Below, piece by piece: positions 48,261-59,680 of a DNA stretch of 64,000 bases. Origin of the DNA: Ptiloglossa arizonensis. Taxonomy: Eukaryota > Arthropoda > Insecta > Hymenoptera > Colletidae. The position numbers and the translations under genes were made by a program. The stretch's first letter is position 1, and each line of letters starts with the position of its first letter. The stretch is from NCBI RefSeq assembly GCF_051014685.1, contig NW_027478389.1, positions 1 through 64,000 of the forward strand. The letters are read 5' to 3'. The notes below the pieces were generated by a model. That model searched no databases and was not told where the DNA came from. It was given only the letters and a program-made list of their open reading frames with translations.

Positions 48261-50920
48261 CCAAACACAGAAATTCCTGCTGCGTCTGAAAGTAGAAACT
48301 CGCTCGATTACAACGGTGTGTGTATTTTTTCCCTAGGCCATTCTAGTTAAGCGTTTGGAGCAGCAGAAGTGCGAAAAATTTGTCGCCTTCTCAACCATTT
48401 CTTAGCCTCAAACTCCCATACCTCGCGAACGGATTGACCAAACCCAAAAATTCCTATTGCATCTGAAAGTAGAAACTCGCCCTATTACAACGGTATGTGT
48501 ATTTCCCCCCTAGGCCATTCTGGTTAAGCGTTTGGAGCAGCAGAAGTGCGAAATATTTGTTGCCTAGTCAACCATTTCTTGGCTTCAAACTCCCATATCT
48601 CGCGAACAGATTGACCTAACCCAAAAATTCCTGCTGCGTCTGAAAGTAGAAGCTCGCCCGATTACAACGGTATGTGTATTTTTTCCCTAGGCCATTCTAG
48701 TTAAGCGGTTGGAGCAGCACAAGGGCGAAATATTTGTTGCCTTCTCAACCATTTCTTGGCTTCAAACTCCCATATCTCGCGAACAGATTGACCTAACCCA
48801 AAAGTTCCTGCTGCGTCTGAAAGTAGAAACTCGCCGGATTACAAAGGTATGTGTATTTTTTCCCTAGGCCATTCTGGTTAAGCGTTTGGAGCAGCAGAAT
48901 TGCGAAAAATTTGTTGTCTTCTCAACCATTTCTTAGCTTCAAACTCCCATATGTCGCGAACGGATTGACCTAAGCCAGAAATTCCTGCAGCGTCTGCACG
49001 TAGAATCTCGCCCGATTACAACGGTAAGCGTATTTTTCCCCCAGGAGATTCTGGTAAAGCGTTTGGAGCAGCAGAAGTGCGAAAAATTTGTCGCCTTCTC
49101 AACCATTTCTCAGCTTCAAACTCCCATATCTCGCGAACGGATTGACCAAACACAAAAATTCCTATTGCATCTGAAAGTAGAAACTCGCCCGATTACAACG
49201 GTATGTGTATTTCCCCCCTAGGCCATTCTGATTAAGCGATTGGTGCAGCAGAAGTGCAAAAAATTTGTTGTCTTGTCAACCATTTCTTAGCTTCAAAGTC
49301 CCATATCTCGCGAACGGATTGACCAAACACAGAAATTCCTGCTGCGTCTGAAAGTAGAAACTCGCTCGATTACAACGGTGTGTGTATTTTTTCCCTAGGC
49401 CATTCTAGTTAAGCGTTTGGAGCAGCAGAAGTGCGAAAAATTTGTCGCCTTCTCAACCATTTCTTAGCTTCAAAGTCCCATATCTCGCGAACGGATTGAC
49501 CAAACCCAAAAATTCCTATTGCATCTGAAAGTAGAAACTCGCCCGATTACAACGGTATGTGCATTTCCCCCCTAGGCCATTCTGGTTAAGCGACTGGAGC
49601 AGCAGAAGTGCAAAAAATTTGTTGTCTTGTCAACCATTTCTTAGCTTCAAAGTCCCATATCTCGCGAACGGATTGACCAAACACAGGAATTCCTGCTGCG
49701 TCTGAAATTAGAAACTCGCCCGATTACAACGGTATGTATATTTTTTCCCTAGGCCAATCTGGTTAAGCGATTTGAGCAGCAGAAGTGCGAAAAGTTTGAT
49801 GCCTTCTCAACCATTTCTTAGCTTCAAACCCCCCAATATCTCGTGAACGGATCGACCCAACCCAAAAATTCCTATTGCGTCTGCAATTAGAAACGCGTCC
49901 TCTTACAACGGTATGTGTATTTTTTCCCAAGGCCATTCTAGTTAAGCGTTTGGAGCAGCAGAATTGCGAAATATTTGTTGCCTTCTCAACCATTTCTTGG
50001 CTTCAAACTCCCATATCTCGCGAACAGATTGACCTAACCCAAAAATTCCTGCAGCGTCTGAACGTAGAATCTCGCCCGATTACAACGGTAAGCGTATTTT
50101 TCCCCCAGGAGATTCTGGTTAAGCGTTTGGAGCAGCAGAAGTGCGAATAATTTGTCGCCTTCTCAACCATTTCTCAGCTTCAAACTCCCATATCTCGCGA
50201 ACGGATTGACCAAACCCAAAAATTCCTATTGCATCTGAAAGTAGAAACTCGCCCGATTACTACGGTATGTGTATTTCCCCCCTAGGCCATTCTGGTTAAG
50301 CGATTGGAGCAGCAGAAGTGCAAAAAATTTTTTGCCTTCTCAACCATTTCTTAGCATCAAACTCCCGTATCTCGCAAACGGATAGACGTAACCCAAAAAT
50401 TCCTATTGCGTCTGAAAGTAGAAACTCGTCCCCTTACAACGGTATGTGTATTTTTTCCCTAGGCCATTCTGGTTAAGCGTTTGGTGCAGCAGAAGTGCGA
50501 AATATTTGTTGCCTTCTCAACCATTTCTTGGCTTCATACTCCCATATGTCGCGAACGGATTGACCTAACCCAAAATTTCCTGCAGCGTCTGAACGTAAAA
50601 ACTCGCCCGATTACAACGGTATGTGTATTTTTTCCCTAGGCCATTCTGGTTAAGCGTTTGAAGCTGCAGAAGTGCGAAATATTTGTTGCCTTCTCAACCA
50701 TTTCTTGGCTTCAAACTCCCATATGTCGCGAACGGATTGACCTAGCCCAAAAATTCCTATTGCATCTGAAAGTAGAAACTCGCCCGATTACAACGGTATG
50801 TCTATTTTTTCCCTAGGCCATTCTGGTTAAGCGATTGGAGCAGCAGAAGTGCGAAAAATTTGTTGCCTTCTCAACCATTTATTGGCTTCAAAGTCCCATA
50901 TCTCGCGAACAGATTGACCT
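48261..50920 (+). repeat. 15-monomer segment, second copy with a 10-monomer deletion
   Basis: This 2.66-kb segment equals the left end of 43.83-48.26 kb joined to its right end, with ten monomers (about 1.77 kb) removed. The removed length equals the internal 10-monomer repeat of the first copy, as expected if exchange between those internal repeats deleted the interval. Copies differ at scattered bases, for example CATACCTCGCG against CATATCTCGCG, and TTCCCAAGGCC against TTCCCTAGGCC. Confidence 0.75.
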
Positions 50921-53900
50921 AACCCAAAAATTCCTGCTGCGTCTGAAAGTAGGAACTCGCCCGATTACAACGGTATGTGTCGTTTTTCCCCTAGGACATT
51001 CTGGTTAAGCGACTGGAGCAGCAGAAGCGCAAAAAATTTGTTGCCTTCTCAACCATTTCTTGGCTTCAAACTCCCATATCTCGCGAACAGATTGACCTAA
51101 CCCAAAAATTCCTGCAGCGTCTGAACGTAAAAACTCGCCCGATTACAATGGTATGTGTATTTTCTCCCTAGGCCATTCTGGTTAAGCGTTTGGAGCAGCA
51201 GAATTGCGAAATATTTGTTGCCTTCTCAACCATTTCTTAGCTTCAAACTCCCATATGTAGCGAACGGATTAACCTAACCGAAAAATTCCTATTGCATCTG
51301 AAAGTAGAAACTCGCCCGATTACAACGGTATGTGTATTCTCCCCCTAAGCCATTCTGGTTAAGCGACTGGAGAAGCAGAAGTGCAAAAAATTTTTTGCCT
51401 CCTCAACCATTTCTTGGCTTCAAAGTCCCATATCTCGCGAACGGATAGACGTAACCCAAAAATTCCTATTGCGTCTGAAAGTAGAAACTCGCCCCTTACA
51501 ACGGTATGTGTATTTTTTCCCTAGGCCATTCTGGTTAAGCGTTTGGAACAGCAGAAGTGCGAAATATTTGTTGCCTTCTCAACCATTTCTTGGCGTCAAA
51601 CTCCCATATCTCGCGAACAGATTGACCTAACCGAAAAATTCCTGCTGCGTCTGAAAGTAGAAGCTCGCCCGATTACAACGGTATGTGTATTTTTTCCCTT
51701 AGCCATTCTGGTTAAGCGTTTGGAGCAGCAGAATTGCGAAAAATTTGTTGTCTTCTCAACCATTTCTTAGCTTCAAACTCCCATATCTCGCGAACAGATT
51801 GACCTAACCCAAAAATTCCTGCAGCGTCTGAAAGTAGAAACTCGCCCGATTACAACGGTATGTGTATTCTCCCCCTAGGCCATTCTGGTTAAGCGACTGG
51901 AGTGGCAGAAGTGCAAAAAATTTTTTGCCTCCTCAACCATTTCTTAGCTTCAAACTCCCGTATCTCGCGAACAGATTGACCTAACCCAAAAATTCCTGCT
52001 GTGTCTGAAAGTACAAGCTCGCTCGATTACAACGGTATGTGTATTTTTTCCCCAGGCCACTCTGGTTAAGCGATTGGAGCAGCAGAAGTGCGAAAAATTT
52101 GTTACCTTCTCAACCATTTCTTAGCTTCAAACTCCCGTATCTCGCAAACGGATAGACGTAACCCAAAAATTCCTATTGCGTCTGAAAGTAGAAACTCGTC
52201 CCCTTACAACGGTATGTGTATATTTTCCCTAGGCCATTCTGGTTAAGCGTTTGGAGCAGCAGAAGTGCGAAATATTTGTTGCCTTCTCAACCATTTCTTG
52301 GCTTCAAACTCCCATATGTCGCGAACGGATTGACCTAACCCAAAAATTTCTGCAGCGTCTGAACGTAAAAACTCGCCCGATTACAATGGTATGTGTATTT
52401 TTTCCCTAGGCCATTCTGGTTAAGCGTTTGAAGCAGCAGAAGTGCGAAATATTTGTTGCCTTCTCAACCATTTCTTGGCTTCAAACTCCCATATGTCGCG
52501 AACGGATTGACCTAACCCAAAAATTCCTGCAGCGTCTGAACGTAAAAACTCGCCCGATTACAGCGGTATGTGTATTTTTTCCCCAGGCCATTCTGGTTAA
52601 GCGTTTGGAGCAACAGAAGTGCGAAAGATTTGTTGCCTTCTCAATCATTTCTTAGCTTCAAACTCCCATATCTCGCGAACGGATTGACCTAACCCAAAAA
52701 TTCCTATTGCATCTGAAAGTAGAAACTCGCCCGATTACAACGGTATGTGTCGTTTTTCCCTAGGCCATTCTGGTTAAGCGTTTGGAGCAGCAGAATTGCG
52801 AAAAATTTGTTGTCTTCTCAACCATTTCTTGGCTTCAAACTCCCATATGTCGCGAACGGATTGACCTAACCCAAAAATTTCTGCTGCGTCTGAAAGTAGA
52901 AACTCGCCCGATTACAACGCTAGGTGTATTTTTTCCCTAGGCCATTCTGGTTTAGCGTTTGGAGCAGCAGAATTGCGAAAAATTTGTTGTCTTCTCAAGC
53001 ATTTCTTAGCTTCAAACTCCCATATGTAGCGAGCGGATTGACCTAACCCAAAAATTCCTATTGCATCTGAAAGTAGAAACTCGCCCGATTACAACGGTAT
53101 GTGTATTTTCCCCCTAGGCCATTCTGGTTAAGCGACTGGAGCAGCAGAAGTGCAAAAAATTTGTTGCCTTCTCAACCATTTCTTGGCTTCAAAGTCCCAT
53201 ATCTCGCGAACGGATTGACCAAACACAGAAATTACTGCTGCGCCTGAAAGTACAAACTCGCTCGATTACAACGGTATGTGTATTTTTTCCCTAGGCCATT
53301 CTGGTTAAGCGATTGGGGCAGCAGAATTGCGAAAAATTTGTTAACTTCTCAACCATTTCTTGGCTTCAAACTCCCATATCTCGCGAACGGATTGACCTAA
53401 CCCAAAAATTCCTATTGCGTCTGATAGTAGAAACTCGTCCTCTTACAACGGTATGTGTATTTTTTCCCTAGGCCATTCTGGTTAAGCGTTTGGAGCAGCA
53501 GAAGTGCGAAAAATTTGTTGCCTTCTCAACCATTTCTTAGCTTCAAACTCCCATATCTCGCGAATGGATTGACCTAACCCAAAAACTCCTATTGCCTCTG
53601 AAAGTAGAAACACGTCCGGTTACAACGGTATGTGTATTTTTTCCCTAGGCCATTCTAGTTAAGCGTTTGGAGCAGCAGAAGTGCGAAATATTTGTTGCCT
53701 TCTCAACCATTTCTTGGCTTCAAACTCCCATATCTCGCGAACAGATTGACCTAACCCAAAAATTCCTGCAGCGTCTGAACGTAGAAACTCGCCCGATTAC
53801 AACGGTATGCGTATTTTTTCCCCAGGAGATTCTGGTTAAGCGTTTGGAGCAGCAGAAGTGCGAAAAATTTGTCGCCTTCTCAACCGTTTCTCAGCTTCAA

Positions 53901-54373
53901 ACTCCCATATCTCGCGAACGGATTGAACAAACCCAAAAATTCCTTTTGCATCTGAAAGTAAAAACTCGCCCGATTACAGCGGTATGTGTATTTTTTCCCT
54001 AGGCCATTCTGGTTAAGCGATTGGAGCAGCAGAAGTGCGAAAAATTTGATACCTTCTCAACCATTTCTTAGCTTCAAACTCCCGTATCTCGCGAACGGAT
54101 TGACCTAACCCAAAAATTCCTATTGCATGTGAAAGTAGAAAGTCGCCCGATTACAACGGCATGTGTATTTTTTCCCTAGGCCATTCTGGTTAAGCGATTG
54201 GAGCAGCAGAAGTGCGAAAAATTTGTTGCCTTCTCAACCATTTCTTAGCTTCAAACTCCCATATCTCGCGAATGGATTGACCTAACCCAAAATTTCCTAT
54301 TGCCTCTGAAAGTAGAAACTCGTCCGGTTACAACGGTATGTGTATTTTTTCCCTAGGCCATTCTAGTTAAGCG
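50920..54373 (+). repeat. Clean satellite, mixed monomer variants
   Basis: Monomers of many types without a clear higher-order unit. Recurring variants are GTATGTGTCGTTTTTCCC (50.97 and 52.74 kb), GTATTCTCCCCC, ACGGATAGACGTAACCC and ATGTAGCGA/ATGTAGCGAGC. Perfect CENP-B-box-like sites occur at 51,957 and 54,081. No gene is present. Confidence 0.75.
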
Positions 54374-55081
54374 TTTGGAGCAGCAGAAGTGCGAAATATT
54401 TGTTGCTTTCTCTACCATTTCTTGGCTTCAAACTCCCATATCTCGCGAACAGATTGACCTAACCCAAAAATTCCTGCTGCGTCTGAAAGTAGAAACTCGC
54501 CCGATTACAACGGTATGTGTATTTTTTTCCTTGGCCATTCTGGTTAAGCGGTTGGAGCAGCAGAAGTGCGAAAAATTTGTTACCTTCTCCACCATTTCTT
54601 TGCTTCAAACTCCCGTATCTCGCGAACGGATTGACCTAACCCAAAAATTCCTCCTGCGTCTGAAAGGAGAAACTCGCCCGATTACAACGGTATGTGTATT
54701 TTCCCCCTAGGCCATTCTGGTTAAACGATTGGAGCAGCAGAAGTGCGAAATATTTGTTGCCTTCTCTACCATTTCTTGGCTTCAAACTCCCATATCTCGC
54801 GAACAGATTGACCTAACCCAAAAATTCCTGCTGCGTCTGAAAGTAGAAACTCGCCCGATTACAACGGTATGTGTATTTTTTTCCTTGGCCATTCTGGTTA
54901 AGCGGTTGGAGCAGCAGAAGTGCGAAAAATTTGTTACCTTCTCCACCATTTCTTTGCTTCAAACTCCCGTATCTCGCGAACGGATTGACCTAACCCAAAA
55001 ATTCCTGCTGCGTCTGAAAGGAGAAACTCGCCCGATTACAACGGTATGTGTATTTTCCCCCTAGGCCATTCTGGTTAAACG
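54373..55081 (+). repeat. Dimer duplication (354 bp)
   Basis: A two-monomer unit at about 54.38-54.72 kb is repeated at about 54.73-55.08 kb. Both have TCTCTACCATTTC, GTATTTTTTTCCTTGG, TCTCCACCATTTCTTTGC and TGAAAGGAGAAACTCG, and each ends in a TTAAACGATTGG monomer. Differences are few, such as CCTCCTGCG against CCTGCTGCG. Confidence 0.8.
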
Positions 55082-55119
55082 ATTGGAGCAGCAGAATTGC
55101 GAAAAATTTGTTACCTTGT

Positions 55120-55700
55120 CAACCATTTCTTAGCTTCAAACTCCCCTATCTCGCGAACGGATTGACCTAACCAAAAAATTCCTATTGCGTCTGAAAGTAG
55201 AAACTCGTCCGGTTACAACGGTATGTGTATTTTTTCCCTAGGCCATGCTGGTTAAGCGGTTGGAGCAGCAGAATTGCGAAATATTTGTTGCCTTCTCAAC
55301 CATTTCTTAGCTTCAAACTCCCATATCTCACGAACGAATTGACCAAACCCAAAAATTCCTATTGCATCTGAATGTAGAAACTCGCCCGATTCCAACGGTG
55401 TGTATATTTTTTCCCTAGGCCATTCTGGTTAAGCGGTTGGAGCAGCAGAAGTGCGAAAAATTTGTTACCCTCTCAACCATTTCTTGGCTTCAAACTCCCA
55501 TATCTCGCGAACAGATTGACCTGACCCAAAAATTCCTGCTGCGTCTGAAAGTAGAAACTCGCCCGATTACAACGGTATGTGTATTTTTTCCCTTGGCCAT
55601 TCTGGTTAAGCGACTGGAGCAGCAGAAGTGCACAAAATTTGTTGTCTTGTCAACCATTTCTTAGCTTCAAACTCCCATATCTCGCGAACGGATTGACCTA
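55120..55700 (+). repeat. Three-monomer block repeated at 61.31-61.89 kb
   Basis: Offset 6,194 bp, 35 monomers. Both copies carry CTCCCCTATCTCGCG, CTAACCAAAAAATTCC, GGCCATGCTGG, CTCACGAACGAATTG, TGAATGTAGAAAC, GATTCCAACGG and GACCTGACCC, variants seen together nowhere else in the window. It precedes the six-monomer repeats in both places (55.7 and 62.2 kb) and so acts as a marker of a larger repeated segment. Confidence 0.8.
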
Positions 55701-58700
55701 ACCCAAAAATTCCTATTGCGTCTGAAAGTAGAAACTCGCCCGATTACAACGGCATGTGTATTTTTTCCCTAGGCCATTCTGGTTAAGCGGTTGGAGCAGC
55801 AGAAGTGCGAAAAATTTGTTACCTTCTCAACCATTTCTTAGCTTCAAACTCCCGTATCTCGCGAACGGATTGACGTAACCCAAAAATTCCTGCTGCGTCT
55901 GAAAGTAGAAACTCGCCCGATTACAACGGTATGTGTATTTTCCCCCTAGGCCATTCTGGTTAAACGACTGGAGCAGCAGAATTTCGAAAAATTTGTTACC
56001 TTGTCAACCATTTCTTAGCTTCAAAGTCCCATATCTCGCGAACGGATTGACCAAACACAGAAATTCCTGCTGCGTCTGAAAGTAGAAACTCTCTCGATTA
56101 CAACGGTATGTGTATTTTTTCCCTAGGCCATTCTGGTTAAGCGGTTGGAGCAGCAGAAGTGCGAAAAATTTGTTACCTTCTCAACCATTTCTTAGCTTCA
56201 AACTCCCGTATCTCGCGAACGGATTGACCTAACCCAAAAATTCCTGCTGCGTCTGAAAGTAGAAACTCGCCCGATTACAACGGTATGTGTATTTTTTCCC
56301 TTGGCCAATCTGGTTAAGCGGTTGGAGCAGCAGAAGTGCGAAAAATTTGTTACCTTCTCAACCATTTCTTAGCTTCAAACTCCCGTATCTCGCGAACGGA
56401 TTGACCTAACCCAAAAATTCCTGCTGCGTTTGAAAGTAGAAACTCGCCCGATTACAACGGTATGTGTATTTTTTCCCTTGGCCATTCTGGTTAAGCGGTT
56501 GGAGCAGCAGAAGTGCGAAATAATTGTTGCCTCCTCAACCATTTCTTAGCTTCAAACTCCCATATCTCGCGAACGAATTGACCAAACCCAAAAATTCCTA
56601 TTGCGTCTGAAAGCAGAAACTCGCCCGATTACAACGGTATGTGTATTTTTTCCCTAGGCCATTCTGGTTAAGCGTTTGGAGCAGCAGAAGTGCGAAATAT
56701 TTGTTGCCTTCTCAACCATTTCTTAGATTCAAACTCCCATATCTCGCGAACGGATTGACCTAACCCAAACATTCCTATTGCGTCTGAAAGTAGAAACTCG
56801 CCCGATTACAACGGCATGTGTATTTTTTCCCTAGGCCATTCTGGTTAAGCGGTTGGAGCAGCAGAAGTGCGAAAAATTTGTTACCTTCTCAACCATTTCT
56901 TAGCTTCAAACTCCCGTATCTCGCGAACGGATTGACGTAACCCACAAATTCCTGCTGCGTCTGAAAGTAGAAACTCGCCCGATTACAACGGTATGTGTAT
57001 TTTCCCGCTAGGCCATTCTGGTTAAACGATTGGAGCAGCAGAATTTCGAAAAATTTGTTACCTTGTCAACCATTTCTTAGCTTCAAAGTCCCATATCTCG
57101 CGAACGGATTGACCAAACACAGAAATTCCTGCTGCGTCTGAAAGTAGAAACTCTCTCGATTACAACGGTATGTGTATTTTTTCCCTAGGCCATTCTGGTT
57201 AAGCGGTTGGAGCAGCAGAAGTGCGAAAAATTTGTTACCTTCTCAACCATTTCTTAGCTTCAAACTCCCGTATCTCGCGAACGGATTGACCTAACCCAAA
57301 AATTCCTGCTGCGTCTGAAAGTAGAAACTCGCCCGATTACAACGGTATGTGTATTTTTTCCCTTGGCCAATCTGGTTAAGCGGTTGGAGCAGCAGAAGTG
57401 CGAAAAATTTGTTACCTTCTCAACCATTTCTTAGCTTCAAACTCCCGTATCTCGCGAACGGATTGACCTAACCCAAAAATTCCTGCTGCGTTTGAAAGTA
57501 GAAACTCGCCCGATTACAACGGTATGTGTATTTTTTCCCTTGGCCATTCAGGTTAAGCGGTTGGAGCAGCAGAAGTGCGAAATAATTGTTGCCTCCTCAA
57601 CCATTTCTTAGCTTCAAACTCCCATATCTCGCGAACGAATTGACCAAACCCAAAAATTCCTATTGCGTCTGAAAGCAGAAACTCGCCCGATTACAACGGT
57701 ATGTGTATTTTTTCCCTAGGCCATTCTGGTTAAGCGTTTGGAGCAGCAGAAGTGCGAAATATTTGTTGCCTTCTCAACCATTTCTTAGATTCAAACTCCC
57801 ATATCTCGCGAACGGATTGACGTAACCCAAAAATTCCTGCTGCGTCTGAAAGTAGAAACTCGCCCGATTACAACGGTATGTGTATTTTCCCGCTAGGCCA
57901 TTCTGGTTAAACGATTGGAGCAGCAGAATTTCGAAAAATTTGTTACCTTGTCAACCATTTCTTAGCTTCAAAGTCCCATATCTCGCGAACGGATTGACCA
58001 AACACAGAAATTCCTGCTGCGTCTGAAAGTAGAAACTCTCTCGATTACAACGGTATGTGTATTTTTTCCCTAGGCCATTCTGGTTAAGCGGTTGGAGCAG
58101 CAGAAGTGCGAAAAATTTGTTACCTTCTCAACCATTTCTTAGCTTCAAACTCCCGTATCTCGCGAACGGATTGACCTAACCCAAAAATTCCTGCTGCGTC
58201 TGAAAGTAGAAACTCGCCCGATTACAACGGTATGTGTATTTTTTCCCTTGGCCAATCTGGTTAAGCGGTTGGAGCAGCAGAATTGCGAAAAATTTGTTAC
58301 CTTCTCAACCATTTCTTAGCTTCAAACTCCCGTATCTCGCGAACGGATTGACCTAACCCAAAAATTCCTGCTGCGTTTGAAAGTAGAAACTCGCCCGATT
58401 ACAACGGTATGTGTATTTTTTCCCTTGGCCATTCTGGTTAAGCGGTTGGAGCAGCAGAAGTGCGAAATAATTGTTGCCTCCTCAACCATTTCTTAGCTTC
58501 AAACTCCCATATCTCGCGAACGAATTGACCAAACCCAAAAATTCCTATTGCGTCTGAAAGCAGAAACTCGCCCGATTACAACGGTATGTGTATTTTTTCC
58601 CTAGGCCATTCTGGTTAAGCGTTTGGAGCAGCAGAAGTGCGAAATATTTGTTGCCTTCTCAACCATTTCTTAGATTCAAACTCCCATATCTCGCGAACGG

Positions 58701-59680
58701 ATAGACCTAACCCAAAAATTCCTATTGCGTCTGAAAGTAGAAACTCGCCCGATTACAACGGCATGTGTATTTTTTCCCTAGGCCATTCTGGTTAAGCGGT
58801 TGGAGCAGCAGAAGTGCGAAAAATTTGTTACCTTCTCAACCATTTCTTAGCTTCAAACTCCCGTATCTCGCGAACGGATTGACGTAACCCAAAAATTCCT
58901 GCTGCGTCTGAAAGTAGAAACTCGCCCGATTACAACGGTATGTGTATTTTCCCCCTAGGCCATTCTGGTTAAACGATTGGAGCAGCAGAATTTCGAAAAA
59001 TTTGTTACCTTGTCAACCATTTCTTAGCTTCAAAGTCCCATATCTCGCGAACGGATTGACCAAACACAGAAATTCCTGCTGCGTCTGAAAGTAGAAACTC
59101 TCTCGATTACAACGGTATGTGTATTTTTTCCCTAGGCCATTCTGGTTAAGCGGTTGGAGCAGCAGAAGTGCGAAAAATTTGTTACCTTCTCAACCATTTC
59201 TTAGCTTCAAACTCCCGTATCTCGCGAACGGATTGACCTAACCCAAAAATTCCTGCTGCGTCTGAAAGTAGAAACTCGCCCGATTACAACGGTATGTGTA
59301 TTTTTTCCCTTGGCCAATCTGGTTAAGCGGTTGGAGCAGCAGAAGTGCGAAAAATTTGTTACCTTCTCAACCATTTCTTAGCTTCAAACTCCCGTATCTC
59401 GCGAACGGATTGACCTAACCCAAAAATTCCTGCTGCGTTTGAAAGTAGAAACTCGCCCGATTACAACGGTATGTGTATTTTTTCCCTTGGCCATTCTGGT
59501 TAAGCGGTTGGAGCAGCAGAAGTGCGAAATAATTGTTGCCTCCTCAACCATTTCTTAGCTTCAAACTCCCATATCTCGCGAACGAATTGACCAAACCCAA
59601 AAATTCCTATTGCGTCTGAAAGCAGAAACTCGCCCGATTACAACGGTATGTGTATTTTTTCCCTAGGCCATTCTGGTTAA
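55690..59680 (+). repeat. Six-monomer higher-order repeat, main run
   Basis: Six monomer types recur in fixed order: a (ACGGCATGTG), b (GACGTAACCC with TTTTCCCSCTAGG and TTAAACGATTGG), c (CCAAACACAG with CTCTCTCGATT), d (GGCCAATCTGG), e (GCTGCGTTTGAAAG) and f (GAACGAATTG with GAAAGCAGAAAC). The GACGTAACCC marks lie at 55,872, 56,934, 57,819 and 58,881, spacings of 1,062, 885 and 1,062 bp. The 885-bp copy lacks one monomer. Copies are almost identical while neighbouring monomers within a copy differ, the definition of a higher-order repeat. The run breaks off after monomer f near 59.68 kb. Confidence 0.88.
56934..57818 (+). repeat. Five-monomer variant of the higher-order repeat
   Basis: This copy is 885 bp, five monomers. 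Monomer f (GAACGAATTG) is followed by a monomer starting TTAGATTCAAACTCCC, as expected, but it then continues as GACGTAACCC. The normal GACCTAACCC/ACGGCATGTG monomer is missing. The join lies inside a monomer in register, making a hybrid that opens like type a and continues as type b at about 57,790-57,820. This is the expected product of an unequal exchange between adjacent homologous monomers. Confidence 0.8.

Noticed and set aside
56216..56245. CCTAACCC octamer resembling telomere repeat
   Set aside because: Only one octamer per monomer within GACCTAACCCAAAAATTCC and never in tandem. Chance similarity is enough.
56301..56320. CCTAGG and TCGCGA palindromes as regulatory operators
   Set aside because: These six-base palindromes recur in nearly every monomer simply because the monomer does. 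The CCTAGG arm is often lost (CCTTGG, CCCAGG), and nothing suggests regulation.
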